NCBI GenBank assembly: GCA_013306675.1
Contig: JABLUY010000182.1
Coordinates: forward strand, 1 to 64,000
Length of the DNA stretch: 64,000 nucleotides
Reading direction: 5' to 3'
Source: Thraustochytrium sp. TN22
Taxonomy: Eukaryota; Sar; Bigyra; Thraustochytrida; Thraustochytriidae
Part shown: piece after piece, positions 1-9,810 of the stretch
Numbering within the stretch: the stretch's first letter is position 1
How the letters are laid out: each line of letters begins with the position of its first letter
Notes under the pieces: generated by a model
Databases searched by the model: none
What the model saw: the letters and a program-made list of their open reading frames with translations, nothing else
What the model was told of the DNA's origin: nothing
Position numbers and translations under genes: made by a program

Positions 1-191
1 GTCAAAGTACGTTCCAAACACCGTAACCTTGTAACATAACCCGCGGTGCAGAGACTTAAACCCTCTGACGTGGCGCTGCGAAGTGGCGCGAGGCTGCACA
101 GAGCACAGCGCAGCACAGGAGTAGCGCGCGGGGCGGAGGCGCAGAGCGCCGAGCGAGGGCAGGCGGGCAGGCGGGCAGGCGGGCAGGCGAA

Positions 192-2069
192 ATGGGCGTG
201 AGGGAGGAGGTGATGGCGCGCGTGCGCGACGAGCGCGTGCGCAGGCTGGTGGTCAAGTATGGGCCGCCGGTGGTGCTGCTGCTCGGGGTGCTGCGGCACT
301 TCACGCCGCAGGAGAAGCCGCGCAAGGGCGACGTGCAGCGCGGCGGCGGGAAAAGGTACATGGGCGGCGTGTGGCTGGCGCTGCAGAGCTCGACGCTGCG
401 CAACATGCTCATGAGCGCGCTGGGCGTGACGTACCTGTCGGGGCGGTTCTTTGGCGTGCGGGCGAAGCGCGCCTTCCCGAGCTTCTTCGCGACCATCTGG
501 GCGCTCATCTACTTCTTTCGCGTCGTAGAGACGCCGCAGGTGTGGTTCCGCCGCACGTACTACAACACGACGCTGGTGGAGAAGAGCAAGATGACCACGA
601 CCGAGTTCTGGCCGGTGTTTTGGCTCTTCAATCGCCACGCGCAGACCGTGACGTGCTACGTGATCTCGGCGCTCGAGTGGCTCTGGGCGCGGCCCATTCT
701 GTACAAGCGTGAGGTGCTGCCGTGCCACGACGCGCCCAATGAGCAGTACCTGGACTGGGCGTACTTTGGCGAGCGCTCTTCGCGGCTCCCTGGGCAGCCC
801 GAGGTGGCGGGCCAAGCCTCGCAGCAGGCCAAGGCCATGGGCAAGCGCCGGCCGCAGGGCCCGCTGGTTTTTGACGAGGAGGAGGACGAGGAGGAGGTGG
901 ACGAGGAGGAGGAGGAGGCCGCCGGCAGGGGCCCAAGCGAGGAGGACATCGAGGATGAGCGCAAGCGCGAGGCCGACAAGGAGGCCTCGCGGTCCACGTG
1001 GCAAACGCCCATCGTGCTTTGCATCCACGGCCTGGGCGACAACAAGGACATCCCGTACATCAAGCGCTTCGCGCGGACGTGCCTGCGCAAGGGCTGGCGC
1101 GTGGTCGTGTGGAGCTACTGGCGCTTTAACTTCGAGGAGTCCCGCGACCTCAAGATTGTCGTGGACCACCTGCACGACAGCTTCCCGCGCGCCCCGCTCG
1201 TGGCCGTGGCATGGTCCGCCGGCTCCTACTACCTGACGCGCTACCTGCAAAAGGCGGGCGCCGACAAGACGCCGCTCGTGGCGGCCATCTGCCAGAGTCC
1301 GTGCCTTGACTTCGTGCAGGCCGTGGAGGACGTGACGGCCAATGAGAACACCACGTACCCTCTCTTCCTGCTCGGCCAGGCGCACACCTGCGTGCGCCGC
1401 CACGTGAGCAACGACAAGCACATCAAGAACAAGTCGGCCTTCAATGAGCTCCTGCTCGAGCTCAACCCCATGCGCATGTTCAACAAGTTCGCCTGCATGT
1501 CGCCCGAGCCGCTGCCTGACGACACGGGCTTTGGCCCGGCCGGCTTCATCTCCGACACTGGCACCGTCGAGGAGCGCGTGCAGAACGCGGCGCACTACGT
1601 GAACCGCAGCATCGACCACATGCATAAGATCAAGGTGCCCTTGCTGCTTTTGCATGCCGACGACGACCCGGTAGTCTCCTCGGCGCATGTCGACTGGGGC
1701 AAGCTCGAGTCGAACCGCCACATCATTGTGGCGCACACCCACCGAGGTGGCCACTGCGCCTGGCACGAGGGCATTATGCCCTTTGGCGACACCTGGGGCG
1801 ACCGCGTCTCCTCCAACTTCATCTCGGCCGTCATCGAGGTCCACTGCCAGACGCACTTTATCGTCGAGCTCGTGCGCAATGCAACGGCCGCTAGCGCCTC
1901 ACCGGCGGCACGTTTTGGCGGCGGCGGCGGCGGTGGCCGCAGTGGCCGGCCTCGCTTCGATCCGATGGCCATTACTCGCATCACCTCCGCTTCGGACCTG
2001 GCCTCCATGGGCCAGGCCCCGATCGCTCGGGCGCAGAATGGCGCCTTTCGTCTGGCCGCAGAGCCTTGA
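192..2069 (+). CDS. Alpha/beta hydrolase, EMB8/YheT (ABHD1/2/3) type, membrane-anchored
   Basis: 625 residues, intronless, starting at the first ATG. The N-terminal 130 residues contain hydrophobic stretches (near residues 22-37, 68-88 and 94-111) that probably anchor it in a membrane. The hydrolase fold begins near residue 272 with IVLCIHGLGDN, the oxyanion-hole HG. The expected triad is visible: nucleophile Ser342 in AVAWSAGS, an Asp in the DDD run at 490-492 (HADDDPVV) and His521 in GGHCAWHEG. The nucleophile elbow is A-W-S-A-G instead of the usual G-x-S-x-G. A run of about 20 Glu/Asp residues interrupts the protein near residues 225-245, ahead of the fold, and a poly-Gly stretch lies near the C-terminus. 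The family includes esterases and acylglycerol lipases; the substrate here is unknown. Confidence 0.9.
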   Translation: MGVREEVMARVRDERVRRLVVKYGPPVVLLLGVLRHFTPQEKPRKGDVQRGGGKRYMGGVWLALQSSTLRNMLMSALGVTYLSGRFFGVRAKRAFPSFFATIWALIYFFRVVETPQVWFRRTYYNTTLVEKSKMTTTEFWPVFWLFNRHAQTVTCYVISALEWLWARPILYKREVLPCHDAPNEQYLDWAYFGERSSRLPGQPEVAGQASQQAKAMGKRRPQGPLVFDEEEDEEEVDEEEEEAAGRGPSEEDIEDERKREADKEASRSTWQTPIVLCIHGLGDNKDIPYIKRFARTCLRKGWRVVVWSYWRFNFEESRDLKIVVDHLHDSFPRAPLVAVAWSAGSYYLTRYLQKAGADKTPLVAAICQSPCLDFVQAVEDVTANENTTYPLFLLGQAHTCVRRHVSNDKHIKNKSAFNELLLELNPMRMFNKFACMSPEPLPDDTGFGPAGFISDTGTVEERVQNAAHYVNRSIDHMHKIKVPLLLLHADDDPVVSSAHVDWGKLESNRHIIVAHTHRGGHCAWHEGIMPFGDTWGDRVSSNFISAVIEVHCQTHFIVELVRNATAASASPAARFGGGGGGGRSGRPRFDPMAITRITSASDLASMGQAPIARAQNGAFRLAAEP

Positions 2070-2264
2070 GCTGAGATACAATAGATCGGAAGCGGTGATG
2101 GGAGCGGCAGGAGCGATGGAGAGTGGAGGAAGCGTTCCAAGTTGCCACCAACAAGGGAAATTTGAGTCTGTCCGCATGCCACCCTTGTGCCACCGAGACC
2201 GCCTTGGCACTCGGTTCAGCCGTGCAGCAGGATGGGGCAGGCGGTTGGCGGCTGCACCCGCCGA

Positions 2265-2352
2265 TGCTCCTCTCTCTCTCTCTTTCTCTCTCTTCTCTTC
2301 TCTTTTCTTCTCGTCTCTTCTCTTCTCTTCTTCTCAATTTCTCTTCTTTCCG
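2265..2352. repeat. Polypyrimidine (CT-rich) tract
   Basis: A run of about 85 bases, almost only C and T on the plus strand, lies between the convergent hydrolase and first aldo-keto reductase genes. I see no gene in the rest of 2070-2457. A similar tract sits between another convergent pair at 62.03-62.10 kb, so it may belong to 3' regions. Confidence 0.8.
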
Positions 2353-2457
2353 AATCCAAATCGTTTCCTCGCTCGCAATCCATTCTTATCTTTTTGTCGG
2401 GCTACTTGCTCGCCGTCCGCATGCCTGCTCATTCCGAGTCAGACCGCCGCATTCAAA

Positions 2458-3552
2458 TCAAATGAGCGGCAACGGCCGCATCTGGCATTCCCAGGACTCG
2501 GGTTTGTTGCCGAGAATGGTCTCGATCTCGGCCATGTGCTCGTCCGTGAGCCTGAGCAGCACCTGGACAGCGCCAATGTTCTCTTCGAGCTGCTCGGCCT
2601 TGGTGGCGCCGACCAGGGCGGTGCTCACATTGGGATTCTTGAGGCACCAGGCCAACGCGAGTTGCGAGACGGAGCAGTCTAGCTCCTTCTCGGCGAAGTC
2701 GGAAAGGCGCTGCACCTTGTCGAAGCTGCCGTCCCTCTTCCAGGCCTCAAGGCGCTGGCCAAGCCACTCGTAGCCCTTTTGCGTCATGCGCGAGTCCTCC
2801 GGGACGCCGTCCTTGTACTTGTTGGTGAGCAGGCCCGAAGCCAGCGGGCTCCAAATGGTCGTGCCCATCTTGTACGGCGCGCGATACAATGGAAAGTACT
2901 CCTGCTCGAAGCGCTGGCGGTGCATCATGTTGTACTGGGGCTGCTCAAAGGCTGGCGCGATCATGCCGCCGCGCTGCGCGATGTAGTACGCCTCGGTGAT
3001 CTGCTGCGCGCTCCACTCGCTGGTGCCCCAAGCAGTGGCCTTGCCGGAGCGCACCAGGTCCGTCATGGTCTGGACCACGGTCTCGGTGCTGGTGTACGGG
3101 TCGGGGCGGTGGCAGAAGACGAGGTCCACATAGTCGAGTTGCAGGCGCTTGAGCGAGCCCTCCATGCCCTCAGTGAGGTGCTTGCGGCTGAGCCCCTTCT
3201 CGTTCCAGTTGCCCTCGCTGTCCTGTGCGCACCAGAAGAGCTTGGTCGTGATGACAAGAGAGGTCCGCCGCCACAGCAAAGGGTCCTCCTCACGCAGCTG
3301 TGCCAGTGCCTCTCCCATAAAGCGCTCCGCCTCGCCGGACGGGTTGCCGTACGTCTCGGCGTTGTCGAAGAGGTTCACGCCGGCCTTACGCGCTACACGC
3401 AGGCAGTCCTTCGCCAGCTCCATGCCCTGCTCACCGCGAAGCGACGCCTTGACGCCAAAGCTCCCCAGGAAGCCGTAGCTCAGCACGGACACCGCCAGGC
3501 CCGTGTTGCCCAGGATCCTGTAGTACATCTTGGGCGCCTCAGCCGCCGCCAT
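2458..3552 (-). CDS. Aldo-keto reductase, Kv-beta/AKR6 type (copy 1)
   Basis: 364 residues, from the ATG at 3552; the frame is open further upstream but only to a TTG. NADPH-dependent carbonyl reductases of this family are (beta/alpha)8 barrels. The catalytic tetrad is present: Asp63 and Tyr68 in FDNAETYG, Lys104 in VITTKLFW, and His148 in FCHRPDP. Animal Kv-beta subunits have Asn at the last position, so this protein keeps the full reductase set. The AKR6 hallmarks WGTSEWSAQQITEAY and WSPLASGLLTNKY are also present. It is the first of three same-strand paralogues. It could be a channel beta subunit or a soluble reductase; no channel gene is nearby. Confidence 0.95.
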   Translation of the reverse strand: MAAAEAPKMYYRILGNTGLAVSVLSYGFLGSFGVKASLRGEQGMELAKDCLRVARKAGVNLFDNAETYGNPSGEAERFMGEALAQLREEDPLLWRRTSLVITTKLFWCAQDSEGNWNEKGLSRKHLTEGMEGSLKRLQLDYVDLVFCHRPDPYTSTETVVQTMTDLVRSGKATAWGTSEWSAQQITEAYYIAQRGGMIAPAFEQPQYNMMHRQRFEQEYFPLYRAPYKMGTTIWSPLASGLLTNKYKDGVPEDSRMTQKGYEWLGQRLEAWKRDGSFDKVQRLSDFAEKELDCSVSQLALAWCLKNPNVSTALVGATKAEQLEENIGAVQVLLRLTDEHMAEIETILGNKPESWECQMRPLPLI

Positions 3553-4547
3553 CTTTGCAGAGTCTGTCTCAAGTTCTCTCAAATCCGGAGCTACGTTGGT
3601 ACTCTAGCTAGCGGTACTCTTAGAGCGTTGGTTGCAGGGCGTTGCAGGTCTGGCGTGGCCGTCACGACCGGAGGCAGGTGCCGTGCGAACAAGGTTGTCA
3701 CGGATGCGCACGTGTCGCGGCCCGGCCTTGCCGAACGTCCCCATGATCTCGCCTAACGCCGCCGCCAGCTCACCTGTCTTCCTAGGACGACGCCCCCCGC
3801 CCGGCGCCAGTCGTGCGTAGGTCATCGAACAGTCGTGCGCTCCATGTTCGCTGCCATAGTCAGGGGGCCCGCCTCAAGCCGCCGTCCACGGTGCTATCTT
3901 TCAGATAACCCGACGGGATGGCTGGCACTGCCGCAGGACCGTCCTGGCGTGCGAAGGCGGGCCGAGCCTGCTGAGATGACTCACTGAGTCGCCGAAGTGA
4001 GGTGCCAGTGGAGGTCGGAGCCAGCCTCAGCGGACGCCAACATGTAAGAGTAAGAACACGTCGCTTGGCGGGAGAAAGCAGCAACACGGAACCGAGAACC
4101 GGGAGAGTCCAGGTTACCATGGTACTAGTGCACTACCAGATGCGACCGTGGCCTGCAAAGTACTGGACCAGGTTGGCAATCGTGACGGCCACGTGTTTCC
4201 AGCAGCGTTGCAAAGTACATGACTTGACTTGAAGCGCGCCGCGACTCACTGGCAGACTTGGGGCGGGCAATTCACGATGAACCTCTTCAGGTCCAAGAGG
4301 ACAATGAACTAACTGCCTGGCCGACGGTACAGTTGTGCCCCAGTGGTCGCGCACCGAGGCAGAAGAGCCTTGCAAGCTGGCCCTCGCATCGCAATGCGCG
4401 TTGCCTCCTTTTTCTCTGGCCAGACTTGGCTCCCCAGCGGTGGCGCACCGAGGCAGAAGAGCCTTCAAGCTGGCCCTCGCGCGTTGCCTCCTTTTTCTCT
4501 GGCCGGCCAGACTGGTACGATTTTTGTGAAAATGCGATTCTTTTAGG
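3553..4547. other. Intergenic region between aldo-keto reductases 1 and 2
   Basis: 995 bases with no convincing coding sequence. The open frames here are short and unlike any family I know. It must hold the promoter of copy 1 and the 3' region of copy 2. Near the copy 2 end it contains the direct duplication listed separately. Confidence 0.6.
4341..4512. repeat. Two-copy direct repeat of about 80 bp
   Basis: The block starting CAGTGGTCGCGCACCGAGGC (4341-4425) recurs as 4435-4512 with a few substitutions and a roughly 10-base deletion. Both copies contain GAGGCAGAAGAGCCTT and TTGCCTCCTTTTTCTCTGGCC. It lies just downstream of aldo-keto reductase 2, so it is probably transcribed 3' sequence. 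Confidence 0.85.
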
Positions 4548-5634
4548 TTAGATAAGCGGGATGGGACGCTGCTGGTTAAGCCAGGGCTCCGGCTTGTTGC
4601 CAAGGATCTCATCAATCTTGGCCATGTGTTCGTCTGTGAGCTTGAGGAGGACCGGGAGGGCGCCGAGGTTCTCCTCGAGCTGCTCGGTCTTGGTGGCGCC
4701 CAAAAGCACGGTGCTGACGTTGGGGTTCTTGAGGCACCAGGCAAGGGCAAGCTGCGACACCGAGCACTGGAGCTCCTTGTCGGCGAAGTCGGCAAGCTGC
4801 TGCACCTTCTCAATGGAGCCGTCCTCCTTCCAGGTGTCGAGCTTTTTGACGAGCCACTCGTAGCCCTTTTGGGCGAGGCGGGAGTCCTCCGGGATGCCAT
4901 CCTTATACTTGTTGGTGAGCAGGCCAGAAGCGAGCGGGCTCCAGATCGTGGTGCCCATGTTGTAGGGCTGCCGGTAAAGCGGGAAGTACTCTTGCTCGAA
5001 GCGCTGGCGGTGCATCATGTTGTACTGGGGCTGCTCGAAGGCAGGTGCGATCATGCCGCCGCGCTGCGCGATGAAGTACGCCTCGGTGATCTGCTGCGCG
5101 CTCCACTCGCTGGTGCCCCAGGCCGTGGCCTTGCCGGAGCGGATCAGGTCCGTCATGGCCTGCACGACCGTCTCCGTGCTGGTATACGGGTCGGGGCGGT
5201 GGCAGAAGATGAGGTCCACGTAGTCGAGCTGCAGGCGCTTGAGCGACGCATCCATGCCCTCGTTGATGTGCTTGCGACTCAAGCCCTTTTCATTCACGTT
5301 GCCCTCGTCATCCTGGGCACACCAGAAGAGCTTGGTCGTGATGACGAGCGCGGAGCGACGCCACAGCGTGGGGTCCTCCTCGCGCAGCTGCGCAAGTGCC
5401 TCGCCCATGATGCGCTCCGCCTCGCCGGAGGGGCTGCCGTAGACCTCGGCGTTGTCGAAGAGGTTCACGCCGGCCTTGCGCGCCACGCGCAGGCAGTCCT
5501 TGGCCATGTCGATGCCCTGCTGCTCGCGCAGCGTTGTCTTGACGCCAAAGGTTGCCCAGAAGCCATAGCTCAGCACAGACACCGCCAGGCCCGTGTTGCC
5601 CAGCATGCGGTAGTACATCTTGGTCGCCTCGGCC

Positions 5635-5639
<5 letters not shown>
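4548..5639 (-). CDS. Aldo-keto reductase, Kv-beta/AKR6 type (copy 2)
   Basis: 363 residues starting at the ATG at 5639 and ending in TAA. Most of the protein matches copy 1 closely. It has the same tetrad contexts (FDNAEVYG, VITTKLFW, FCHRPDP) and the same WGTSEWSAQQITEAY and WSPLASGLLTNKY blocks, so it should be a working NADPH-dependent reductase. The start codon is abutted by a (CCTG)n microsatellite, so that repeat lies in the 5' untranslated region or core promoter. It is the middle member of a head-to-tail array. Confidence 0.95.
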
Positions 5640-5695
<56 letters not shown>

Positions 5696-5697
5696 CT
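5640..5697. repeat. (CCTG)n microsatellite at the aldo-keto reductase 2 start
   Basis: About fourteen CCTG/CTGC units run directly up to the initiator codon of the minus-strand gene. Such a tract is expected to vary in length between strains and could affect promoter or leader function. No gene is seen in the remaining bases up to 6147. Confidence 0.95.
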
Positions 5698-5836
5698 TTT
5701 GCCGCGCGCTTCGAGCCTCGCCAGGTCGTTTGTTGGTCTGGACTCTGGTCACGTCACGCCCGTGACCGGCGCGCCGGCCGGTCCGGGCAGCGCCTCAACC
5801 TGCCATGATGAGAAAGATACCAGCCAGCAGGTAGGC

Positions 5837-5850
5837 CTAACTTAAGTTAG
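5837..5850. repeat. Perfect 14-bp palindrome CTAACTTAAGTTAG (copy 1)
   Basis: The sequence equals its own reverse complement. An identical copy, also followed by AAA, lies at 25983-25996. Here it sits between aldo-keto reductase 2 (about 200 bp upstream of its ATG) and the 3' side of copy 3. Its function is unknown; a protein binding site or 3'-end signal is possible. Confidence 0.7.
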
Positions 5851-6147
5851 AAAGAAACTCTCTCTGTACGCCACGGCACTGCAATTGTCGTTCGTAGGCT
5901 AGGTAGCTACGCGCAGTCGGCACTTCATGCAGGTACCACCGCGGCCAGCGAAGCGCGACGCTGCGCGGCGCGTCAAGCGCACTGAAAAGCTGGCAGCTGC
6001 CACGCTGGCCGGCCAGCCACGACAAAAAGCGGTCAAGATCCTTTTTGTGATTGAGCGGCTCATTATCGCAGGTCCTGACCGATCTTCTCCTCTCGCTCTC
6101 GCTCTCACTCTCTGTCTCTCCTTCATTTTTTATGCACGCACTCAGTC

Positions 6148-7254
6148 TCACAGGCGCGGCCCAAGGGGGCGGCGCTCAAAGAGCCAAGGCTCCGGCTTAT
6201 TGCGCAAGATGCGGTCGATCTTGGCCATGTGGTCGTCGGTGAGCTTGCGGGCGACCGGGATGGCGCCGAGGTTCTCCTCAATCTGTTCGGTCTTGGTGGC
6301 GCCCAGGAGCACGGTGCTCACGTTGGGGTTTTTGATGCACCAGGCGAGCGCGAGCTGCGACATGGAGCACTGAAACTCCTTCTCGGCCATGTTGGAGAGT
6401 TGCTGCACCTTGTCGATGGACCCGTTCTTCTTCCATGACTCGAGCATCTTGACGAGCCAGCCGTAGCCGGCCTGGGCGAGGCGCGAGTCCTCCGGGATGC
6501 CGTCCTTGTACTTGTTGGTGAGCAGACCAGACGCGAGCGGGCTCCAGATCGTGGTGCCCATGTTGTAGGGCTGCCGGTAAAGCGGGAAGTACTCTTGCTC
6601 GAAGCGCTGGCGGTGCATCATGTTGTACTGGGGCTGCTCGAAGGACGGCGGAATCATGCCACCGCGCTGTGCGATGAAGTATGCCTCGGTGATCTGCTGC
6701 GCGCTCCACTCACTGGTGCCCCAGGCCGTGGCCTTGCCGGATCGGACCAGGTCCGTCATGGCTTGCACGACCGTTTCGGTGCTGGCGCACGGATCCGGGC
6801 GGTGGCAAAAGATGAGGTCCACGTAGTCAAGCTGCAGGCGCTTGAGCGACGCGTCCATGCCCTCGTTGATGTGCTTGCGGCTCAGGCCGTACTCGTTGAG
6901 CATGCCCTCGTCGCCGCGGCCGCCGAAGAACAGCTTCGTGGAGATGACCAGCGACGACCGCCGCCACAGCTGCGGGTCCTCCTCCATGAGCTCGCGCAAC
7001 GCGATGCCCATGATGCGCTCCGCCTCGCCCAGCGGCGTGCCGTAGCCCTCGGCGTTGTCGAACAGGTTGATGCCGGCCTTGCGCGCCACGCGCATGCAGT
7101 CCTTGGCCATCTCGATGCCCTCGCGCTCCATCAGCGACGACTTCACGCCAAAGGTCGCCCAGAACCCGTAGCTCAGCACCGAGACCACCAGGCCCGTGCC
7201 GCCCAGCTCGCGGTAGTACATGGGCGCCTCCGGAAACCCCTTGCGCGCCGCCAT
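6148..7254 (-). CDS. Aldo-keto reductase, Kv-beta/AKR6 type (copy 3)
   Basis: 368 residues from the ATG at 7254; the frame runs further upstream only from a TTG. The tetrad is intact: FDNAEGYG, VISTKLFF and FCHRPDP. WGTSEWSAQQITEAY and WSPLASGLLTNKY are conserved. It is the most divergent of the three copies. It reads FFGGRGDEGMLNEYG where the others have FWCAQD...NEKG after the catalytic Lys, and it ends RRPLGPRL. The substrate loop may therefore differ while the chemistry is kept. Confidence 0.94.
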   Translation of the reverse strand: MAARKGFPEAPMYYRELGGTGLVVSVLSYGFWATFGVKSSLMEREGIEMAKDCMRVARKAGINLFDNAEGYGTPLGEAERIMGIALRELMEEDPQLWRRSSLVISTKLFFGGRGDEGMLNEYGLSRKHINEGMDASLKRLQLDYVDLIFCHRPDPCASTETVVQAMTDLVRSGKATAWGTSEWSAQQITEAYFIAQRGGMIPPSFEQPQYNMMHRQRFEQEYFPLYRQPYNMGTTIWSPLASGLLTNKYKDGIPEDSRLAQAGYGWLVKMLESWKKNGSIDKVQQLSNMAEKEFQCSMSQLALAWCIKNPNVSTVLLGATKTEQIEENLGAIPVARKLTDDHMAKIDRILRNKPEPWLFERRPLGPRL

Positions 7255-7671
7255 GGGTGCTCGCGCCTGGGGCCGGACGTCAGGAACTCCGCCGGCGTAG
7301 ATCTCGGTCTGCTGCCTTCGCCTGATTCCAGGCAGCAAAGCACTGGCAGGGGCCCAAGGTACGGTCCCGGGGACCGGGACAGTGATGTGATCCGCGACGA
7401 GGTCCCATGATGAGGGACGCCGCCAACGCGGCAGGGCGCCAGCGGAACGTGAACTCCGCTGCTCGCGCGCGCGGCGGCGGGCAGGGGGCGGCGGCGGCGG
7501 CGGCGGCTGCAGCGGCAGCGGGGCGGGGCGGGGCGGCCTGTGCCGAGGGCGTGCGCGCGCACGGCGAGGCCGCCCTCGTCACGTTTTGTCCAGGCCCGGC
7601 CACCGCCGCGCGGAACGCAACGCGGTGGTTAGGCCGTCGGCCCGACCACAGACCGCAGCGGCAGCGGCGGG
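7255..7671. other. Divergent promoter region, aldo-keto reductase 3 / RING-BRCT gene
   Basis: 417 bases between two divergently transcribed genes, so it should hold both promoters. It contains a GCGGCGG-rich low-complexity block around 7471-7530. I see no coding sequence or recognisable motif. Confidence 0.6.
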
Positions 7672-8567
7672 ATGGCGGCCAACTTTAGGCTGGCGTCCAT
7701 GCAGGTGGAGAACTTGTGCGCGATGGAGCGCCTGCTTCAGTGCGGCCTTTGCGAGAAGCTGCTGGATGATCCGTACTCGACCGACTGCGAGCATCACTTT
7801 TGCAAGTCATGCATCGACAAAGCGCTCTTTCGAGAGAGCAAGTGCCCGAGCTGCGGCCTGCCCATGCACCCGCGCGACCTCGCGCGCAACCCGACCTTTT
7901 GCAATATTGTCAACAGCGTCCGGGCGCTGCGTGGGGCGCTTGACCGTCTTGAAACGCGCCGTAGGGCTCGCGAAGCCGCGAACAGTGGCAAGGCCGAGGC
8001 CAAGATGGATGACCCTGCCGATGCATCGCGGGACGACCCGGCCGACGCATTACTGGATGCCGCAAAGCTTGGCGACGCTGCAACCTCCGCGCAGACCACT
8101 AACGCGCAACAAGTTGCCATTCACTCCCACAACGCGCCGCAAGACACCAGGCAGCAAAATGCCGTGCCGCAAGGCGCTGGGCAGCAAGATACTGCCCCGC
8201 AAGGCGCTGGGCAGCAAGATGCTACACCTCAAGGCGCTGAGCAGCAAGATGCTGCACCGCAAGACGCTGGGCGGCAAGATGCTGGACCTCTAGGCTCAGC
8301 GCCTCTCCCGCTCGACGCCATGGAGGTGGACGAGGGCGAGCCTGCGAGCAAGTCCGAGGGGACGGTCGCCTTTGCGGCGGCACAGCAACTTCTCGCGGAG
8401 CGGCAGGCGCAGCTTCAAAGGGGCTCTGTCGGCCCGGGCAGCCCGCTCGGCGGCGACCTCGAGGAGCGGCGTCGGCGATTCGAGCAGCAGCAAAAGGCTG
8501 TCTTGGACAGGTTCCAGGGTGGCGCGGCGGACGTAGCGCAGAAGGGGGGCGCGGCGGCAACAGCAGC

Positions 8568-8656
<89 letters not shown>

Positions 8657-9477
8657 GCAGCAGCAAAGATGTGGGTATGCGCATCATGAGCACAGGCCTC
8701 GAGGATGGAGACCTGGCGCGGCTCGAGACGCGCGTCGCCGCTCTGGGTGGCCTATACGTTCGCAAATTCGAATGCGGGACGCGCGTGTCACACGTGGTCG
8801 TGGCGCCCATGGGCGAGAGCCCCAAGGGCGAGACTTTAGTCAAAATCTCGCCAAAGTACCTGTACGGGCTCATGTACAACTCGGAGGTGGTAACGCCAGC
8901 GTGGATCGAGGCGTGCGAGACGGCCGGCGCTTGGGTGGACGAAGCTCCTTTTCGTGTGCGAAACGCGCATGCGCGTACGATGCGGCGCGTGCACTCGGGC
9001 GAAGAGCCAGACCACACGAATTTGGGTAGCTTTGACTTTGTGCTGGCCGTGAACGAGCTATACAAACCCATCTTCGTCACGTGGCTGCGGAAGCGCTACC
9101 CTGACGTGGTTGTGCAGGACCTGTGCTACCTGCACCCGCTCATGGACCAAGCCGCGAAGAGCTTGCACGAGCTCGTGGGCAAGGAGCGCCTTGCGGACCT
9201 CAAAGAGAATCATTTCCCCGCGAAACGGCCCCAGATTGTCCTGGTGGAGCGGTGCCCCCTGGCCGGCAAGAAGGCGCATGATGCCAAGGCTTGCGCGCAC
9301 TGTACCAACCACCGTCATCTCAGAAGCTACTACGACCGGGCGGTTCTCGTTCTGCCTAGGATTCTGCTGCAAGCCATCATCACAAATCAGCCTCTGGCAA
9401 AGCAAAAGGCTGCACTCCGGGTGCGAGGAAAGAGATTCAAGCTTCCTGCCAGCGTGAAAGAGCGTAAGACATCTTAG
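7672..9477 (+). CDS. RING-finger protein with tandem BRCT-like C-terminus (BRCA1/BARD1 layout)
   Basis: 601 residues, intronless. Residues 24-61 form a C3HC4 RING with ligands Cys24, Cys27, Cys39, His41, Cys44, Cys47, Cys58 and Cys61. It is followed by RNPTFCNIVNSVRAL, the helical flank typical of the BRCA1/BARD1 RING. Residues about 335-430 look like a first BRCT (VAALGG, SHVVV, SPKYLYGLMYN, VVTPAWIEAC). Residues about 445-590 are a more divergent second one. The RING predicts E3 ubiquitin ligase activity and the BRCT pair phosphopeptide binding, hence a nuclear DNA-damage role by family analogy. The linker holds a roughly 10-residue repeat (near 160-205) and a poly-Ser run (about 300-330). 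No ankyrin repeats are seen, unlike animal BARD1. Confidence 0.85.
8140..8292 (+). repeat. Coding tandem repeat, 30-bp unit
   Basis: Five imperfect 30-base units encode QQDxxPQGAG-type decapeptides in the linker of the RING-BRCT protein. The reading frame is kept throughout, as expected for an expandable spacer. Confidence 0.85.
8563..8666 (+). repeat. (AGC)n microsatellite coding for poly-Ser
   Basis: About 30 nearly uninterrupted AGC codons, broken by two AAC, give a Ser-rich run just before the first BRCT-like domain. The length is probably variable and prone to assembly error. Confidence 0.95.
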
Positions 9478-9810
9478 CTTAGCTGGACGTAGGCGGAGGT
9501 CACCGAATCGCGCTGTTATATTGTTCTGCGAGGCCTGGGAGTAAGATTGTGACCAAAGCACGGTCTGCACGAAGAGCATCCCTCCAGGATGGCCACCAGA
9601 GACATAACAATACAAAGCGCAAGAAAGAAAGAATGAAAAAAAAAAAGAAAAGGGAGGTTCTTGGTAGGGTAGTACAACAACAGGGTGTCTTTTGCTCTGC
9701 GCGGCGTCGCGGTCTCGCCGCCCTGGCGAGACCATCTTCTTGCCCATGCCAATCCGGTCGGAGCGCGGCATGCGTGCTTGCTCGCTCGATGGCTCGCTGG
9801 TAGACTTCAG
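9478..9810. other. Short intergenic region between convergent genes
   Basis: 333 bases shared by two 3' ends. It contains an A-rich stretch around 9622-9652 that could form part of a 3' untranslated region. No coding sequence is seen. Confidence 0.6.

Noticed and set aside
1-191. A gene or exon at the left edge
   Set aside because: Only a GC-rich GGGCAGGC repeat (about 158-188) precedes the hydrolase ATG. The minus-strand frame there is Pro/Ser/Arg-rich and overlaps the hydrolase.
4626-5765. 379-residue plus-strand frame over aldo-keto reductase 2, and similar ones over copies 1 and 3
   Set aside because: All three are the same antisense frame of a paralogous gene, which makes them look conserved, but the sense strand has full catalytic motifs.
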